Source: CAIZWU01 sp942492905 (GTDB taxonomy: Bacteria > Verrucomicrobiota > Verrucomicrobiia > Verrucomicrobiales > V1-33). From it: a DNA stretch of 64,000 bases. The stretch lies in the NCBI GenBank assembly GCA_942492905.1, contig OW818657.1, positions 1,860,001 to 1,924,000 on the forward strand, given 5' to 3'. This document shows positions 53,682 to 61,726 of the stretch, piece by piece (the stretch's first letter is position 1; each line of letters begins with the position of its first letter). The translations under genes were made by a program, and so were the position numbers. The notes below the pieces were generated by a model that was not told the DNA's origin, searched no databases, and was given only the letters and a program-made list of their open reading frames with translations.

Positions 53682-54536
53682 ATGGAAGCTCTCACTCAAA
53701 TCGCCAAGCTTACCGCCCTGGTCTTCTTCATGTCCAGCATGGCGGGGATCGGCCTGGGGCTGACATGGCCGCAGATCACCGCTCCGCTACGGAATGGCAG
53801 TTTCGTGGCGAGGGCGCTGCTGGCGAATTTTGTGATCGCGCCGCTGCTCGCGGTCGTCATCGCCAAAGTAATGAGATTGGATGAACCGTTCGCCACCGGC
53901 TTGTTGCTACTCGGCCTGGGAGCGGGGGCGCCGTTCATGCCCAAGGTGGTGGGGATGGCCAAAGGCGATCTTGCCCAGGCGGTTGCCCTGATGGTTTTGT
54001 CGATGGTCAGCACCATCGTTTTTTTACCGCTCGTGCTGCCTTTGCTGGTCAAGGGCGTAGAGGTCGATCCATGGAAGATCGCACAATTTCTCGTGATGCT
54101 GCTCCTCCTGCCGCTGATTGTGGGATTGATCCTCAAGTCGCGCCAGGAGGCTGTGGCCACCCGTCTGCGTCCCGTTCTGGAACGGATTTCCAGCCTCGCC
54201 TTGCTGGCGATGTTGATCCTGATCCTGACGCTTCATTTCAAGAGTGTGCTGAGACTCTTCGGGACAGGCGCCATCGCTGCCGCAGTCCTGTTCAGTATCC
54301 TCACTGCGCTGGCAGGATGGTGGCTCGGTGGCCGGAACACCGCCCAAAAAACGGTGCTCAGCATGGGAACCGGCCTGCGCAATATCCCCGCCGCGCTGGT
54401 GGTCAGTGTGCAGAATTTCAAAAATCCCGACGTGCCCGTGATGATTCTGGTCACAACCGTGATGGGCATCCTCATCCTCGTTCCCACCGCCCTGCGCCTC
54501 GGAAAACGGGCCAGACCAACCGGTAATCCGGACTAG
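53682..54536 (+). CDS. BASS-family (bile acid:sodium symporter) transporter
   Basis: The 284-residue product has about nine membrane helices. Family features are ALLANFVIAPLLAVVIAKV, the GLLLLGLGAGAPFMPKVVGMAKGDLAQAVALMVLS block with polar residues in the helix crossing region, and the later GTGLRNIPAALVV. BASS proteins carry organic anions with sodium, such as pyruvate, 2-keto acids or bile acids. By position after the acetate kinase fusion, an organic acid is plausible. Confidence 0.85.
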   Translation: MEALTQIAKLTALVFFMSSMAGIGLGLTWPQITAPLRNGSFVARALLANFVIAPLLAVVIAKVMRLDEPFATGLLLLGLGAGAPFMPKVVGMAKGDLAQAVALMVLSMVSTIVFLPLVLPLLVKGVEVDPWKIAQFLVMLLLLPLIVGLILKSRQEAVATRLRPVLERISSLALLAMLILILTLHFKSVLRLFGTGAIAAAVLFSILTALAGWWLGGRNTAQKTVLSMGTGLRNIPAALVVSVQNFKNPDVPVMILVTTVMGILILVPTALRLGKRARPTGNPD

Positions 54537-54549
54537 CCAAAATCCAGTC

Positions 54550-55362
54550 ATGAAAAAAACAGGCAAAAACAATTCCATTAAGCCATCGGCGCTCCCCCAA
54601 CCGCGCAACAAAGCGGAGTGGAGTGAACACTGGCAGAATCAACCAGGGGCGTATGAACTGCCACCTGCAGAGAGCCGGGACCGCGCTTTCCTGAGTCAGG
54701 TGCGCACCCCCAAAAAGGAAATGGAGCGGATCAAACGGGTGAACGACGAGTTCAAACGCGCGGCCAAAGGCCTGTTTGAAACCGGACCTGCCGTGACCGT
54801 TTTCGGATCTGCCCGGTTCGGGGAGCGTCACGCCTATTACAAAATGGCGCGTGCGGTCGGCAAGGAGTTGGCCAAGGCGGGCTTTGCCACGCTGACCGGA
54901 GGTGGTCCCGGGATCATGGAGGCGGCCAACCGGGGCGCGCATGAAGCAGGGGGAGCCAGCGTGGGACTGAATATCATCCTGCCGCATGAGCAGGAGCCCA
55001 ACCCCTATGTCGATAAGACCATCAATTTTGAATACTTCTTCACCCGCAAGACCTGCCTCGTAAAGTACTCCTGCGCCTTTATCGTGATGCCGGGAGGGCT
55101 CGGCACCCTGGACGAATTGTTCGAAGCCGCCACTCTGGTGCAATGCGGCAAGATCGGGCCGTTCCCCGTCATCCTGATGGGGTCGGAGTTTTGGCGCGGC
55201 ATGCGGGAGTGGGGGCAGGAGATGATGAAGGCTGGGGTTTTCACGCAGGAGGAGGTGATGTTCGGCCATGTCACGGATTCGCCCCGGGAGGCGGTGGAGT
55301 TTATCCTGGCCAGCCTGCCGGAGGCCCAGCGTCCCAAACCACCCTGCTTAACCAAGGTATAA
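54550..55362 (+). CDS. LOG-family (Lonely Guy-like) nucleoside-5'-monophosphate phosphoribohydrolase
   Basis: The 270-residue product has the LOG motifs TGGGPGIMEAANRGAHEAGG and PGGLGTLDELFEAATL, with an N-terminal extension of about 75 residues (MKKTGKNNSIKPSALPQPRN...). LOG enzymes cleave the base from nucleoside 5'-monophosphates, in cytokinin-type or general nucleotide metabolism; bacterial homologs are often annotated as TIGR00730. The recurrent promoter-like motif overlaps its last codons. It is the last clear gene of the run begun by ldhA. Confidence 0.9.
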   Translation: MKKTGKNNSIKPSALPQPRNKAEWSEHWQNQPGAYELPPAESRDRAFLSQVRTPKKEMERIKRVNDEFKRAAKGLFETGPAVTVFGSARFGERHAYYKMARAVGKELAKAGFATLTGGGPGIMEAANRGAHEAGGASVGLNIILPHEQEPNPYVDKTINFEYFFTRKTCLVKYSCAFIVMPGGLGTLDELFEAATLVQCGKIGPFPVILMGSEFWRGMREWGQEMMKAGVFTQEEVMFGHVTDSPREAVEFILASLPEAQRPKPPCLTKV

Positions 55363-55367
55363 TAGAC
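55351..55367 (+). promoter_or_regulatory. Recurrent TATAAT-containing 17-base motif, copy 4
   Basis: ACCAAGGTATAATAGAC, one change from copies 1 and 2. The TATAAT supplies the TAA stop of the LOG gene, and the motif lies 58 bases before the start at 55426. It therefore separates two transcription units. Confidence 0.6.
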
Positions 55368-55425
55368 GAAGAGGCCTATCCCGGATGAAGGTGTCCGTCT
55401 CTGACAACCCATAGGAATGCCATCC

Positions 55426-55689
55426 ATGAACTCTGACAAACAACGCCGAGTGACTTTTTTCTTCACCAACGGCACGAAATTCCGTGTCCGGTTTCCCAAA
55501 CAGGGGGGCGATGATCCGGCTACGCTGATGGGCAGCGTCCGGAGGGCTCTTGAAGCGGATAAACTGAATTTTGAGATCGACGGAGATCTTTTTGTGATTC
55601 CGATGCGCAATGTGCAATATATACAGATCACTCCGGCTCCCGAATCCCTTCCGGCTGACGTGATCCGTGGGGCCAAGGTGCTTGCCTGA
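55426..55689 (+). CDS. Small hypothetical protein
   Basis: The 87-residue product has no signal peptide. It contains KQRRVTFFFTNGTKFRVRFPKQ, a charged middle (LMGSVRRALEADKLNFEIDGD), and LFVIPMRNVQYIQITPAPESLP. The strand-rich pattern suggests a small beta fold. ATG 55426 is used because AGGA at 55413-55416 is well spaced; ATG 55417 is closer than ideal. I do not recognise the family. Confidence 0.65.
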   Translation: MNSDKQRRVTFFFTNGTKFRVRFPKQGGDDPATLMGSVRRALEADKLNFEIDGDLFVIPMRNVQYIQITPAPESLPADVIRGAKVLA

Positions 55690-55742
55690 TCATCGAATTC
55701 CGGAGTTGCTCCTCCAGCCAATCCAATCCAACAAATTCCACC

Positions 55743-56492
55743 ATGAGAACCCAAACCATCCATCGCCGGACCCGCTCCGTGTTGTTTGCCGCGGCAGTGG
55801 CTGCCTGTTTCGCCACCCCCGGAGCCCAGGCACAAATCGAACCGGCGGCCCGCAGTCTCGCCCAGGCCGCCGCCGGGAAAATCGGCGGTGCGCAAACCAT
55901 CCGGTTGACCGCGAAGCACCATCTTGATCCTGCTCTCGGAGTGGGATCGAAGCTGGAGAATGGTCCCCTTCAGATCACCATGAAACGCCCCAATCAGTTT
56001 TATGTGCTGCAACAGGCCGGAGAGGAAACCAGGGAGATTGCCTTTGATGGGAAATCACTTTGCCTGATACAGCCTCAGCTCAAGCAGCACGCCCTAGAGC
56101 CGATCAAGGCCGGTTCCATCGAGCAATTCGCCGACCGGGTGGATGAGCGTTTCGGCTTCCGTCCGCCGATCGCCGAATTGCTGGCGGGAGATGTCGCCGG
56201 GCAGCTTTTCCAGCACGTAACCTCCGCCCGGGTCGTCGGGACCGAACGGGTCGGGTGGACGCGCTGTCAGCGCCTGCACCTTGAGCAGGAAGGAATGACT
56301 GCCGACGTCTGGCTGGGGGCGAAGGATCATTTGCCCCGTCGTTATCTGCTGACATTTACGGGCGTGAAGGGCCATCCCACCTGGGACATCCGGCTTTCCA
56401 AATGGGAACTCAATGTGCCGGTCGATGACAGCCTGTTTTCAAAACGCCCTGCCGCTGATTCTCAGAAACTCCGGATGCTCAAAAGCCAATAA
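55743..56492 (+). CDS. DUF2092-like exported protein
   Basis: The 249-residue product has a signal peptide (VLFAAAVAACFATPGAQAQ). The mature part resembles DUF2092, a LolA/LppX-like beta fold: GPLQITMKRPNQFYVLQQAGEETREIAFDGKSLCL, GFRPPIAELLAGD, WLGAKDHLPRRYLLTFTG, and a strand ending WELNVPVDDSLFSKRPA. Such proteins may carry lipids in the periplasm; no partner is known. The short secreted repeat protein gene follows 36 bases later. Confidence 0.75.
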   Translation: MRTQTIHRRTRSVLFAAAVAACFATPGAQAQIEPAARSLAQAAAGKIGGAQTIRLTAKHHLDPALGVGSKLENGPLQITMKRPNQFYVLQQAGEETREIAFDGKSLCLIQPQLKQHALEPIKAGSIEQFADRVDERFGFRPPIAELLAGDVAGQLFQHVTSARVVGTERVGWTRCQRLHLEQEGMTADVWLGAKDHLPRRYLLTFTGVKGHPTWDIRLSKWELNVPVDDSLFSKRPAADSQKLRMLKSQ

Positions 56493-56528
56493 CCGTCCCT
56501 GCGGTGCAACCTCCAAACTTATCCTGGC

Positions 56529-57002
56529 ATGAAACTCATCAACTCACCAACCTGCCTTTCCCTGGTTCTCGTGGCCGCCTCGCTGGCGGCGCTGGCACCC
56601 CTCAGTCCTGCCGCTCCGCGCCACCGGCCGGGCAACCCCCGGGGGCTTGCTGATCCGCGCGGGATCGCTGATCCCCGGGGCATCGCTGACCCCCGTGGAA
56701 TTGCCGATCCGCGGGGGATCGCCGACCCCAGGGGCATTGCCGATCCCCGGGGCGTGCTCGACCCGCGTGGTATTGCCGATCCCCGTGGGGTGTTCGACCC
56801 TCGCGGGCCCTTCGATCCGCGCAATCCGGCGCGTTATATGTATGGCCTGCCCGGGGGATATGCGATGCGCACCTATGCCGGAGTCCGGTATTACTACTGC
56901 AGCGGCATTTACTATTATCCTTACATCATCAACGGACAGACGGTCTATACCCGGTGCACCGTGGCCAACGGAGTGCCGGTTGTGCCAGCAAGGCCTTATT
57001 GA
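56529..57002 (+). CDS. Secreted hexapeptide-repeat protein (GIADPR-type)
   Basis: The 157-residue product has a signal peptide (CLSLVLVAASLAALAPLSPAA). Residues 39-98 are ten tandem hexapeptides with consensus G-I-A-D-P-R (variants GLADPR, GVLDPR, GVFDPR, GPFDPR). The last part is Tyr-rich with a Cys pair (YYYCSGIYYYPYIINGQTVYTRC), similar to small surface proteins with an aromatic C-terminal cap. No enzyme motif is visible. It may be a matrix or surface protein; the repeats would form an extended, proline-kinked rod. Confidence 0.7.
   Translation: MKLINSPTCLSLVLVAASLAALAPLSPAAPRHRPGNPRGLADPRGIADPRGIADPRGIADPRGIADPRGIADPRGVLDPRGIADPRGVFDPRGPFDPRNPARYMYGLPGGYAMRTYAGVRYYYCSGIYYYPYIINGQTVYTRCTVANGVPVVPARPY
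56643..56822 (+). repeat. Ten 18-base tandem repeats within the gene at 56529
   Basis: Ten consecutive 18-base units encode G-[ILVP]-[ALF]-D-P-R. The units differ mainly at third codon positions (GAT/GAC, CCG/CCC, CGC/CGG/CGT/AGG), so the protein repeat is kept while the DNA has drifted. This argues for selection on the peptide, and it is not a CRISPR array because there are no spacers. Confidence 0.9.
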
Positions 57003-57112
57003 TCCGCCGCTTGAATCATTGCTCCATTCATCGGCGGGCCGTGTCCTCTCTTTGCCGTTGAACCAGATCCCCCCAAAACAACACACCAAACACCCCAATA
57101 AAAGTAACCACC

Positions 57113-57733
57113 ATGACTAAACCAATCCTGGCCCTGACCAGCCTCCTGATGACCGGTTCCTTGCTCGCCGGCACTGCTCCTGCGCCCTACACCGCGCCCG
57201 CGCCCGCTCCTGAGCAGGTCTCCCTCTTGAATTACAATACGATCGAACTCGGCTGGATCCACACTGAGTGGGACAATGCCGTGCTGGATTCCAGCGATGG
57301 TGCGAGTGCCTCCTTCAGCTGGTCCCCTGCCCAGAACTTCTATCTGGCCGCGGGAGGCGCTTGGGAATCCGTGGACGTAGCGGGAGAGTCTGCCGATTTG
57401 TGGCGTGCCAACGCCGGGTTGGGAGGCTATGTTTCGCTGGGCGGCGGCATCGACTTTGTGGCCGAAGCCGGGGCTGCGTTCTATGGATACGACAACGCCC
57501 GTTCCGGGTCTGAGGACGACGCCAGCGCTTACGCCAAGCCCCACTTCCGCGGTCGTTGGGGTGCCTTCGAAACCCACGTCGGGGCCGCCTGGACTAATCT
57601 TGATATCAGCAATGAGTGGGCTGGCTTTGCCCGTTTCTATGTTGCCGTCATGGAGAACGTGGACCTGAGCGCCGGCATCAGCGCCGGCAGCGAGGAATAC
57701 ACCATCAATGCCGGACTGCGCTTCCGTTATTAG
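57113..57733 (+). CDS. Small outer-membrane beta-barrel protein
   Basis: The 206-residue product has a signal peptide ending near SLLAGTAPA, a short Pro/Ala linker (APYTAPAPAPEQ), then about eight amphipathic strands with aromatic belts (YNTIELGWIHTEW, SFSWSPAQNFYLAAGGAW, FRGRWGAFETHVGAAWTNL, ENVDLSAGISAGSEEYTINAGLRFRY). It ends in an aromatic residue, as barrel proteins do. It looks like an OmpX/opacity-type eight-strand barrel. A strong terminator follows 42 bases after the stop. Confidence 0.8.
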   Translation: MTKPILALTSLLMTGSLLAGTAPAPYTAPAPAPEQVSLLNYNTIELGWIHTEWDNAVLDSSDGASASFSWSPAQNFYLAAGGAWESVDVAGESADLWRANAGLGGYVSLGGGIDFVAEAGAAFYGYDNARSGSEDDASAYAKPHFRGRWGAFETHVGAAWTNLDISNEWAGFARFYVAVMENVDLSAGISAGSEEYTINAGLRFRY

Positions 57734-57775
57734 CAGATAAGCCAGGGCCCTTTCAATTACGGACAGGGTTCCCTT

Positions 57776-57807
57776 GGGGCCGGCGCAGGATGCGCCGGCC
57801 CCTTTTT
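57776..57807 (+). terminator. Rho-independent terminator
   Basis: A perfect 12-bp stem GGGGCCGGCGCA / TGCGCCGGCCCC with a 3-base loop (GGA) is followed by TTTTT. It ends the rightward transcription from the small secreted proteins and faces the leftward lipoate-ligase gene that ends at 57859. Confidence 0.95.
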
Positions 57808-57858
57808 GTTGAGGTGGGGAATGAACCCCCACGCCCCTCTGCGACCATCGGCGCGATT

Positions 57859-58554
57859 TCAGCGCCGGGCATTCCAGAGCGTATTTTCGTAGCGGGCCAG
57901 CGGCACCTCCTGATCCGCGGACGGGGTAAAGCGGGTCACGTCTCCAGCCAATTCCCGGGCGAGGCGTTCCGGAAGGTCCGGTGGCAGATCCGGTTCCGCT
58001 AAAAAGATCACTCCCTGATGCAGCAATCCCTGGCGGGTGCGCCGTTGGCCGGCTCCTGCAATTTTCCGGCCGTGCCAAAGCACATCTCCCGGGGCGGGGG
58101 CCTCCGCGCACAATCCTCCCTGCGGCGCGGGGGACTCGGCGGGAACGACGGAAATTCCTTCGAGTCCCATCTTGTCCAAGCTGTGGGCGAGGGCCTGATG
58201 CAGCTGTGCATAGGACTGTCCTGGACGAAGTCGGCAGAAAGCTTCCGCCTGGGGCACCACCAGCGACCACGTGACTGCCGCCGCATGATGCACCAGACCG
58301 CCTCCAGTCCAGCGCCGGATCAAGGTCTCGCCCGGGGACAAGGCCGCCACGGCTTCAGCCTGGGGTAGAAAATAACCAAAAGACAGGGTGGGGCGATCCC
58401 ACCGGTAAACCCGCAGCACTGGCACGGGAGTGTCCGCCATTCCCATCAACAGGGCCTCATCTACCGCCATATTCCACGCTCCGGAACCCGGACGGGCCCG
58501 GTCGTCCCAGAGCCGCAAGGCAGCCAAAGGCAGGGCAGGGGTGTTGTCCTTCAT
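57859..58554 (-). CDS. Lipoate-protein-ligase/octanoyltransferase-like protein
   Basis: The 231-residue product has the BPL/LplA fold: SGAWNMAVDEALL, RVYRWDRPTLSFGYFLPQ, the RRWTGGGLVHHA motif, and GRKIAGAGQRRTRQGLLHQGVIF. The Lys and Gly residues of the last motif bind the acyl-adenylate in LplA/LipM enzymes. The lipoyl ligase and octanoyl transferase groups cannot be separated by eye. ATG 58554 follows AGGAGG directly, and the frame remains open to 58671 without similarity. Confidence 0.82.
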   Translation of the reverse strand: MKDNTPALPLAALRLWDDRARPGSGAWNMAVDEALLMGMADTPVPVLRVYRWDRPTLSFGYFLPQAEAVAALSPGETLIRRWTGGGLVHHAAAVTWSLVVPQAEAFCRLRPGQSYAQLHQALAHSLDKMGLEGISVVPAESPAPQGGLCAEAPAPGDVLWHGRKIAGAGQRRTRQGLLHQGVIFLAEPDLPPDLPERLARELAGDVTRFTPSADQEVPLARYENTLWNARR

Positions 58555-58773
58555 CCTCCTTTTGACGGCCCGCCGGACTGGGAATGCAATGGACAAACCA
58601 CCGCGGGGGATCGTCGTTCCTCCCCGCAGTGAAGCGCCATCGCGAAACCGATAAAACCACCAAACCGGCATCCTCTAAAATTTCCAGAAAAACCGTTGCT
58701 AATCCTTAAGAGAAGTTTATCATCAATCAGCATAAGCCATTCTGAGTTCTGGTTTATGTTTGAGGAATCAGAG

Positions 58774-58818
58774 GCGGTGCCGGGGTTTGGGTTGAGGTAC
58801 TTTGAAAACCGGCACCGC
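58774..58818 (-). repeat. 10-bp inverted repeat directly after the stop of the gene ending at 58820
   Basis: GCGGTGCCGG (58774-58783) and CCGGCACCGC (58809-58818) flank a 25-base loop. The hairpin begins right next to the stop codon of the leftward hypothetical gene. No T-run follows in the transcript direction, so a Rho-type or attenuating role is only possible. Confidence 0.5.
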
Positions 58819-58819
58819 T

Positions 58820-60295
58820 TCATTTCCCTCCTCCCGCACTCATCGCCTGCAAATGCCAGCAGATATCTCCTCCCCCGTCATCCTGCATCAGGCTTCCGCC
58901 ATCGTCCTGTAAGTCGGCACCCACGGAGTAAAGCCGGTAGGCGGTGGAAGATAGGCGATGATAGATCAAAGGCTTGGCGCTAAATGGGTCCGTCTGGACG
59001 GCATCAATCCTGAAGGAGGGTAGCGATGCAAGGGTCTCCGGGAAGTTTTGATGGATGGCATGCCATTCATGGAGCACACGCGCGGTCAGAAACAGACGGA
59101 TTCTGGCTTCGTTTTTGAGGAAACTGAGGGCCAGTTTTTCCTGAGAGAAAAAATCCGGGACGGATTCCTCCGGCTCATCGGGAAAGGCCAATCCCAACAA
59201 TCCGTTTTTTTTGAGAGGGCTGAGTTGTTTTTTGCACGCAGTCCTTACGGAGTAGGCGCACCACCATTGAAAAACCGCTGGTGGAGCCAGCCGGTAGAGG
59301 GGTTCGGTCCGCCCGCGCAGGAAGCAGAGCCACTCCTGGCCGAATGGAGCCAGGATGTTTCCGGTGTTTTCGGCCCCCATGATTTCAGCCATTGCCGCAT
59401 ACTGCCGGTCCGCCGCACCAGGGTTGCTTTCCGTGAATGTGATATTGGACAGCTCAAAAGGTATTTCCGATTCAAAGGCGGCTTTTAGTTCGGCACTCCC
59501 GTCGAACCGGCTGAACCACCCCGCTATCCAATCCAGATCCGCGGGCTGCCAGAACCGCTGGGCCAGCCCCGTCCGTAATTGGTTTAAAATCAAGCCGTGG
59601 AATGCATTTCCGAGTACGGCATGAAGCAGATAGGGCGTTGCCCGGAAGCTGTCCGCGATCCGCATTTGAATGAGGAGGGATTCACGGGCGGTTTCCGGTT
59701 TTCCGGCATCAATGGCCGCAAGGGTCCGCAGGTTGGCTATCAATAGAAATTCCACGATCCCGTGTGGAGTTTTCAAGGTATTTTCCGGGGCGGTGTAGTC
59801 ATCCTCCGGAGCGGTGGAACCTACGGGTGGAAGCTGTGAGGAAGGGCGCCCGGCGGCAGTGCCCAAATCGTGCCAGGGGATCCTGGTTTGATCGATGGCC
59901 GACAATAGTTCTTCTCCAACAGAGTTTTTCCCGGCGGTTTTCCGTATCAGACCGGGAAGCGAGGAATCGAGGGCTTCGAGAGCGCCAAACAGGTCAGCGG
60001 AACTGCCGGAGTCCGCGGCCTCAGCAGTGCGTGGCAGGCAGGGCCGGATCACTTTGTAAAAATCCTTGAGGCTATTGAGTTCATTACTTTTTTCCGTGTC
60101 GAGAAAAGGCCTGAAAAACGGATGAGCCATGAAGTTTTCCATTTGCGGAACCAATTTTACCGGAGCCCGGGGCAGGGTCACGTTGATCCCATGTTCTGCA
60201 GCCAGTGCGGCGGCGGCCTGCCACTCCCCTGCCGCAACCGGTTCCAGAAAGGCGGCCAGTCCGTGCCAAAGAAAAACAAGGGAAGGAAGCATCAT
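58820..60295 (-). CDS. Hypothetical protein
   Basis: The 491-residue product starts with a moderately hydrophobic stretch (MMLPSLVFLWHGLAAFL) that is not a clear signal peptide. It is largely helical with repeated Leu/Ala/Glu segments, and the C-terminus reads SLPSFRIDAVQTDPFSAKPLIYHRLSSTAYRLYSVGADLQDDGG. This closing pattern, TDPFSGKPL then YRLYSVG-x-x-x-DDGG, recurs in uncharacterised Planctomycetes and Verrucomicrobia proteins. I recognise no enzymatic motif. It is 63 bases downstream of tyrS on the same strand, and a hairpin abuts its stop codon. Confidence 0.65.
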   Translation of the reverse strand: MMLPSLVFLWHGLAAFLEPVAAGEWQAAAALAAEHGINVTLPRAPVKLVPQMENFMAHPFFRPFLDTEKSNELNSLKDFYKVIRPCLPRTAEAADSGSSADLFGALEALDSSLPGLIRKTAGKNSVGEELLSAIDQTRIPWHDLGTAAGRPSSQLPPVGSTAPEDDYTAPENTLKTPHGIVEFLLIANLRTLAAIDAGKPETARESLLIQMRIADSFRATPYLLHAVLGNAFHGLILNQLRTGLAQRFWQPADLDWIAGWFSRFDGSAELKAAFESEIPFELSNITFTESNPGAADRQYAAMAEIMGAENTGNILAPFGQEWLCFLRGRTEPLYRLAPPAVFQWWCAYSVRTACKKQLSPLKKNGLLGLAFPDEPEESVPDFFSQEKLALSFLKNEARIRLFLTARVLHEWHAIHQNFPETLASLPSFRIDAVQTDPFSAKPLIYHRLSSTAYRLYSVGADLQDDGGSLMQDDGGGDICWHLQAMSAGGGK

Positions 60296-60358
60296 GTCAG
60301 GAGAATACTCTGACAGGATGCTTTGTCCAGAAAGGCCGCGGCAAGTTGTCCCGGGAAT

Positions 60359-61531
60359 TCAGCCCACCCGTACCGCGTGCTTTTTGTCCAGCCGGAGGAT
60401 ATCTCCTGTGGCCAGGGTCAGTTCTGCTTTTGGGTCAGCCAGGACGGTTTCGTTAAGGCGGATGGATTTGCCTTCGATGAGCCGGCGGAGGTCCGCATTG
60501 GACTTGGCGGTGCCGAAACAATCCTGGTAGGCCTGGGCACAGAGGGCGAGGATCCGTTTATCCGGGCCGGGGGTGAAGGTGGGGAGATCGGCCGCGCTGA
60601 GGTCCTTTTTGGAGAATCGGGTGTCCCAGTCGGAGCGGGCGGCGTCCGCTTCGGCCTGGCTGTGGTAGCGGGCCACGAGGCGGGCGGCCAAGGCTTTTTT
60701 GGCCTCCATGGGATGGGCTTCGGCGGGGAGGACCTCGCCAAAGAGCAGCAGATAGTAGCGGGCCATCAGGACATCGGAAATGCTCATGGCCTTGCCGTAG
60801 ATTTCGGAGGCCGGGTCACTGAGGCCGATGTAGTTGCCGTAGCTCTTGGACATCTTTTTCACCCCGTCCAGCCCTTCCAGCAGAGGCATGGTGATGACGA
60901 CCTGCGGGGCCTGGCCTTCTTCTTTTTGGAGGTCGCGGCCGACGAGGAGATTGAAGAGCTGGTCGGTGCCGCCGAGTTCGACATCGGCGCGGACCATCAC
61001 ACTGTCCCAGCCCTGCATGATGGGGTATTGCAGTTCATGCAGGCGGACCTCGCTGCCGGCTTCGATGCGGTTTTTGAAGTCCTCACGCTGCAGCATCTGC
61101 TGGAGGGTGACCCGGCTGTTGAGCTTCACGACTTCGGTGAAGGTCATGTTTTTAAACCAGGTGCCGTTATAGACGATCTCGGTGCGGTCGCGGTCGAGGA
61201 TTTTGAAAACCTGTTCGGTGTAGGTGGTGGCGTTGGCTATGATCTGTTCGTGCGTCAGCGGCGGGCGGGTGGTGGAGCGGCCGGAAGGGTCGCCGATCAT
61301 GGCCGTGAAGTCCCCGATGATGAGCACGGCGGTGTGGCCGAGTTCCTGGAATTGGCGGAGCTTTTCCAAGGCCACGCTGTGCCCGAGGTGGAGGTCCGGC
61401 GCGGTGGGGTCGGCCCCGAGCTTGACACGGAGGGGACGGCCGAGGGCCAGTTTTTCGGCGAGTTCTTTTTCGCTATGAATCTGGACGGTGCCGCGCTTGA
61501 GCAGGGCGAGTTGATCGGAAACGGGAGTCAT
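60359..61531 (-). CDS. tyrS: Tyrosyl-tRNA synthetase
   Basis: The 390-residue product has the class I motifs HLGH (in ADPTAPDLHLGHSVAL) and KMSKS (in GVKKMSKSYGN), plus GTDQLFNLLVGRDLQ and a C-terminal S4-like RNA-binding domain (DLRRLIEGKSIRLNETVL). The order and length match the TyrS type with a short S4 end. It attaches tyrosine to tRNA-Tyr in the cytoplasm. The start is the first ATG; the upstream leader (61532-61726) has a short tandem repeat on the opposite side of the start. Confidence 0.97.
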   Translation of the reverse strand: MTPVSDQLALLKRGTVQIHSEKELAEKLALGRPLRVKLGADPTAPDLHLGHSVALEKLRQFQELGHTAVLIIGDFTAMIGDPSGRSTTRPPLTHEQIIANATTYTEQVFKILDRDRTEIVYNGTWFKNMTFTEVVKLNSRVTLQQMLQREDFKNRIEAGSEVRLHELQYPIMQGWDSVMVRADVELGGTDQLFNLLVGRDLQKEEGQAPQVVITMPLLEGLDGVKKMSKSYGNYIGLSDPASEIYGKAMSISDVLMARYYLLLFGEVLPAEAHPMEAKKALAARLVARYHSQAEADAARSDWDTRFSKKDLSAADLPTFTPGPDKRILALCAQAYQDCFGTAKSNADLRRLIEGKSIRLNETVLADPKAELTLATGDILRLDKKHAVRVG

Positions 61532-61602
61532 GCGTGCTGTGCGGGTGCGGGCGCTGTAAGGCTACGGTGGTAAAGGGAAAAGGGGAGAAAAAGTAGGAGG
61601 GC

Positions 61603-61638
61603 CACGGATGGCACGGATTTGACGGATGGCACGGATAA
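61603..61638. repeat. Four 9-base tandem repeats between tyrS and the M56 gene
   Basis: Units read CACGGATGG, CACGGATTT, GACGGATGG and CACGGATAA. They lie in the leader of tyrS and just beyond the stop of the M56-amidase gene. The function is unknown; no protein is encoded here. Confidence 0.7.
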
Positions 61639-61726
61639 AATTTCGGGAGGAAAACGAGCGCGCGCTTCCATGCTCGGGCATTCGTGGATTTCCACGCTCC
61701 CGGCCCAGGGCCTGGCACGTCGAGAA

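Noticed and set aside
55005..56012. 335-codon antisense frame across the LOG gene end, the small gene and the start of the DUF2092 gene
   Set aside because: It spans three gene regions with independent support on the plus strand, and has no motif of its own.
56643..56822. Possible CRISPR-like tandem array
   Set aside because: The units are 18 bases in frame with no spacers, and they encode a perfect hexapeptide repeat.
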